In this document: positions 60,950 to 64,000 of the stretch, in pieces | Position numbering within the stretch: position 1 is the stretch's first letter | Layout of the letters: the number at the start of each line of letters is the position of its first letter | Assembly (NCBI GenBank): GCA_029891345.1 | Contig: CM056993.1 | Location: forward strand, 228,854,765-228,918,764 | DNA length: 64,000 nucleotides | Direction of reading: 5' to 3' | Source: Dryococelus australis | Taxonomy: Eukaryota > Arthropoda > Insecta > Phasmatodea > Phasmatidae | Made by a program: the position numbers and the translations under genes | The notes under the pieces: model-generated | The model's input: only the letters and a program-made list of their open reading frames with translations | Databases searched by the model: none | Told to the model about the DNA's origin: nothing

Positions 60950-62570
60950 TACTCGAATACAGAAAACTCTTACCATAAGCTATCGTGCAATCAACTGCAT
61001 TACGGAAGTAGGACTTGCAGCCTCAACTTCAGATATAACCATTCTAATGTTTTGAATGACAGGGTTTACACACCTGAAATATTTACATGGCCATCCTTTT
61101 GAAAATAAGAGGCCGAGACTCTGAAAACACGCCAGTTTACGTGCCCTGCCGTTTGCTACTTGTGCGAAGAATTATGTGAAAATCGGTTGATTATTCCCTG
61201 AGATATGGCACAAGAAACTTTATTACTTTATTTGGTACTGTAGTACAAAATTAACTAAAAAAAGTTTTTGTACGTGCTGCTTCTAGTCAACATGCAAAAT
61301 TTGGTTGAATTTGGTCCAATTTTTTAATAGATATGACAAAATTTTCAAAATATTTATGTGGCCGCTATTTCGAAATTCAGTGTTTCACACCATTAAAAAT
61401 TGTATTTTACATGGTCTTTTGTAGCACTACTGGTGTTAAAAATATGCTGGAAATCAGTCGAATTGTTCTCAAAATATGGCAAAATGTTCAATTTTCTCAC
61501 CAGATGCTATTTTTCAAGAAGCTAGCGAAATAGTATCTCTGTATGCATAATTGATGCTCGTAATGAATACTGTTGGTGTATAAAAGTTAGCGTGTTCTGT
61601 GTGGAATTGTTGAATACATTTAACATATTAAACTAAATTATTTATTTTAACACCATTAAAAATGCCATGCCGCATCTGAAACCTGTTAGTTTACATACAC
61701 TACTGTAGCAATACTTGCCTGCAAAATTTTGTGGAATTTGGTTCTTGAGATTGGTATAAAATCTCCAGTTTCCATGTGACGGTATTCATAATCGGAGGAG
61801 AAAAAGTTTATATTTTAACACATTAGAAGATTGTTATGATACTGCCAGTATACATAGTCACGTTAAAATCGGTTACATAGTTTCGTAGATATAACACACT
61901 AAGTTTAAAGGTTTTATAGACGTCATTCTGAAAATAACTGTCCGGCACACTAAAAGGATACATATTGATTTGGCCTACAATAGCACAATTTATTTGACAA
62001 ATATGGTAGTGATCCTTAGATTGTAACCCAAAATATTAAATAAAACTTTCTATATTAATGTGTGTCGACCTAACAAAATGGCGGATGTACGAGATACTTA
62101 TGCGTAGACAAAATTGATGGCTAAGATATATATTGCCATCACATAAAGTTAGGGCCTAAGTGGAGATTTGTTTCGTATTCTCGTAGATATAATAAACAGA
62201 GCTAAAATATTTATATCGCCGCCATTTTGAAAACAATTGTCTGACCTAATCAAAACGTCTCAATTTACATGACCTGCTGTAGTGCTATTTGTTTGCCAAA
62301 TTTGGTGAGAATTTGTTGGTTTATTTTTTCCATAGATATGACATAAAAATTTTAAGTTTAATTTTAATGTAATGATATCTTGCAAGATGGCGGAAAAAAG
62401 AGACTTTGTATGTACGCATTTTATGGTTGTAATATATTCTAGGAGCTTACGAAGTTTATTGGAAATGAATTAATGATATTTCACAATATAGCATATTAAG
62501 TTAAAATGGTTATATGTGCTATTTTCAAAATAAATGTTTGACATATGTCAACTACCACAGTTCTACTTGT
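60950..62570. repeat. Right tandem array of element D, inverted
   Basis: The same unit of about 285-290 bp as 39395-43250 in the opposite orientation: the CCATTTTGAAAA/GGCGG-type core recurs near 61090, 61350, 61925, 62215 and 62520, with CCAAATTTGG-type, GACCTGCTGTAGTG-type and ATAGATATGACA-type words in reverse order. About six units, fewer than on the left. Confidence 0.75.
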
Positions 62571-62576
62571 TTGCGG

Positions 62577-62808
62577 CTCATAACATCGAGGTCTTGAGAA
62601 CTGATGAGGTCGAAGCGAGGTGAGTGTGGAACAGCGCCGGAATGAAGAGGCGGGGAAACAGGAGATCCCCGAGAAAACTCGCTGAGCAGCGACATCGTCC
62701 GGCACGATTACTACATGCGAATATCCGTGGAACAACTTCACCAGGAATCGAACCCTGTTCGCCAAGGAGGGAGGCCAGTAGTCTAACCACTACATCACCG
62801 CGGCCCCA
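62577..62808 (-). mobile_element. tRNA-derived SINE
   Basis: Read on the minus strand it starts GGGGCCGCGGTGATGTAGTG, GTTAGACTACTGGCC (A-box region), then GCGAACAGGGTTCGATTCCTGG (B box), then a unique body with GTGCCGGACGATGTCGCTGC and GCGAGTTTTCTCGGGGATCT, ending near CAAGACCTCGATGTTATGAG. The body is shared with both halves of the palindrome at 32442-33417. It interrupts or abuts the end of the right array of element D. No coding capacity; open frames over it are incidental. Confidence 0.8.
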
Positions 62809-62836
62809 ACGAAGTGCCTAGATGCAGTTCTTCTTA

Positions 62837-63459
62837 GGCAGGATTTGCAAACCCTCGTCGCCTCCATCCGTCCGTAATCCGTCCGCCAATCACGTAACCA
62901 ACAGCCAATCAGAGGGGGCCATTAATTCTATCCGTCCGTCGAAACCTTGGCAAGCAAAAACTTTTGACGGACGGGCGGATGAAATTACAGCCTTCTAAAC
63001 TTGCAAGTTTTGTTGCCCGTTCATCCCAAGTTATTTAGAAGGCGGTGTAGTGTGCAGTGTTTTGTTTTTGCCGTCCTTTGTTTTCATATGTTTGTTTATG
63101 TAGCTGTAAAATAAAATAACATTTTTCCCGGAGATTTATTGATAATTACATTTGTATGCTTGAGTTCTTTCTTTGCAACAGTAAGAATAATAAAAACATT
63201 CTTTATATGCTATTTAGAAGTTTTTAACATTAATTAATTTTCGTTATGTACGTGTATGCGCATTTTGGGTACTTACAAACAATACTGCAAAAAATATTCA
63301 CTTTTTATGGAGATTTCTTTTATTTATAAACTGTTTTGTTTGGATTAGTTTGCAGCAATGAACTGATGACGGACGTACGAAGACTGTTTGTAAATCGCTC
63401 GGATGCGAGACGGACGGAAGGATGACGGACGGACGCGACGGGCTATTGTAAATCCTGCC
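62837..63459. mobile_element. PIF/Harbinger-type MITE, 623 bp, TTA duplication
   Basis: Flanked by TTA at 62834-62836 and 63460-63462. The ends are inverted: GGCAGGATTTGCAAACCCTC and, in reverse complement, GGCAGGATTTACAATAGCCC, followed on both sides by CGTCG-type and ATCCGTCCGT-type repeats. A subterminal pair (GACGGACGGGCGGAT near 62965) adds inner symmetry. The 3-bp TTA duplication is the Harbinger signature. No transposase; the AT-rich middle is non-coding. Confidence 0.85.
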
Positions 63460-64000
63460 TTAATCATAACTTTTCTCCGATAATTCAAATAATTCTCAGT
63501 ATCAACTTGAAAACAAAATTATAAACTTTCACAATTCTTTCACCACTATCACTGCGTGGTTCAGATTGGTGTTATTGTACCTCTCATCGCATTACTTTCA
63601 ATACACGATAGTAGACCATAGTGGACAACGACACCACTCAGTAATTAAGTGCTCACAAACAAACCACATTCAAAACATTTCCTAATGCAGGTAACTCTTA
63701 CGAAGTATATGTATAATGCGGGTCCTAGCGCAGCACACTTTTTGGGGTTATTTCTTATAGAATTATAACCAAAAACTCAGTACACTAAATAGCGTTGTTT
63801 CGTAAAAAAAAGTACAGGAAAATATAACAAACTCGGATTGTAAAATTTGATTGAAAAATTGTGAAAATCTTGTAAATTGAAGCAAAAATCATGTTGTTTG
63901 AGGGCTAAATTTTAGCTCCAAAAGTTTCTTTAAAAGGAGCTCTAAAAAAAAAAAAAAACAATTTTAAGCAAAAACATTTCGAAGTTTTTCCCAAATGAGC
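63460..64000. other. No gene seen
   Basis: AT-rich sequence to the window edge; an A run at 63945-63959. No coding or repeat signal supported. Confidence 0.5.

Larger units (their letters stand above)
39395..62570. mobile_element. Element D: foldback-like element of at least 23 kb with polymerase B
   Basis: The two ends are inverted copies of one composite structure: an array of units of about 285 bp (39395-43250 left; 60950-62570 right), a tRNA-like block (43260-43345 left; about 60975-61060 right), then inverted repeat to 45330 (left) and from 59215 (right). The left side has a 370-bp extra block (43520-43890). The 14-kb core carries a family B polymerase gene (plus strand, next to the right arm), coding remnants at 47.3-50.96 kb and several minisatellites. 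Polintons have TIRs and polymerase B but not tandem-array ends; long TIRs with tandem subrepeats are typical of foldback elements. The combination is unusual. The right end is cut by a SINE at 62577. Confidence 0.65.

Overview
This is eukaryotic nuclear DNA, most likely from an insect or another arthropod with a large, repeat-rich genome. Coding density is very low, overall composition is AT-rich, and the only recognisable host gene is cut into short exons by very long introns. Nearly everything else that can be identified is mobile or virus-derived DNA. No prokaryotic gene structure, rRNA, convincing tRNA gene or CRISPR array is present.

Host gene: two minus-strand exons of one serine/threonine protein kinase resembling CHK2 (checkpoint kinase 2, Drosophila loki) lie at 29267-29475 and 13378-13558. 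They join in phase across an intron of about 15.7 kb. Two weak plus-strand exon candidates (24821-24921, 27640-27680) lie inside that intron.

Mobile elements: (A) 0.15-9.2 kb holds a decayed Polinton/Maverick or adintovirus-like set: protein-primed family B DNA polymerase (minus), a capsid-like protein, an adenain-like protease and a phospholipase A2-like domain (all minus), then a conserved arthropod element protein and a retroviral-type integrase (plus). (B) 14.46-23.71 kb is a second, extremely AT-rich relative with diverged terminal inverted repeats (TIRs). It lies inside the kinase intron, has the same PLA2-protease order and is broken by a non-LTR retrotransposon fragment. (C) 30.09-38.39 kb is an inverted-repeat element with arms of about 2.6 kb. 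Each arm carries a zinc-finger gene copy, and a gene ending in a Cys-rich CXC-like motif sits in the centre. The left arm is interrupted by a 976-bp palindrome related to a SINE. (D) 39.4-62.57 kb is a foldback-like structure of at least 23 kb. Its ends are inverted arrays of a repeat of about 285 bp followed by about 1.5 kb of inverted repeat, around a 14-kb core with a decayed polymerase B gene and a tandemly repeated, unrecognised Cys-rich family.

Smaller elements: a Tc1 transposase fragment, a TIR element at 11.5 kb, two related MITEs (29.6 and 39.0 kb), a tRNA-derived SINE (62.6 kb), a Harbinger-type MITE with TTA duplications (62.84-63.46 kb), several minisatellites and two (TA)n tracts.

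The Polinton-like genes are all broken by stops and frameshifts and look like fossils. The central gene of element C is the best preserved element gene, with one stop and one frameshift. Assignments come from reading motifs by eye, without database searches. Element edges are approximate unless a target-site duplication is stated.
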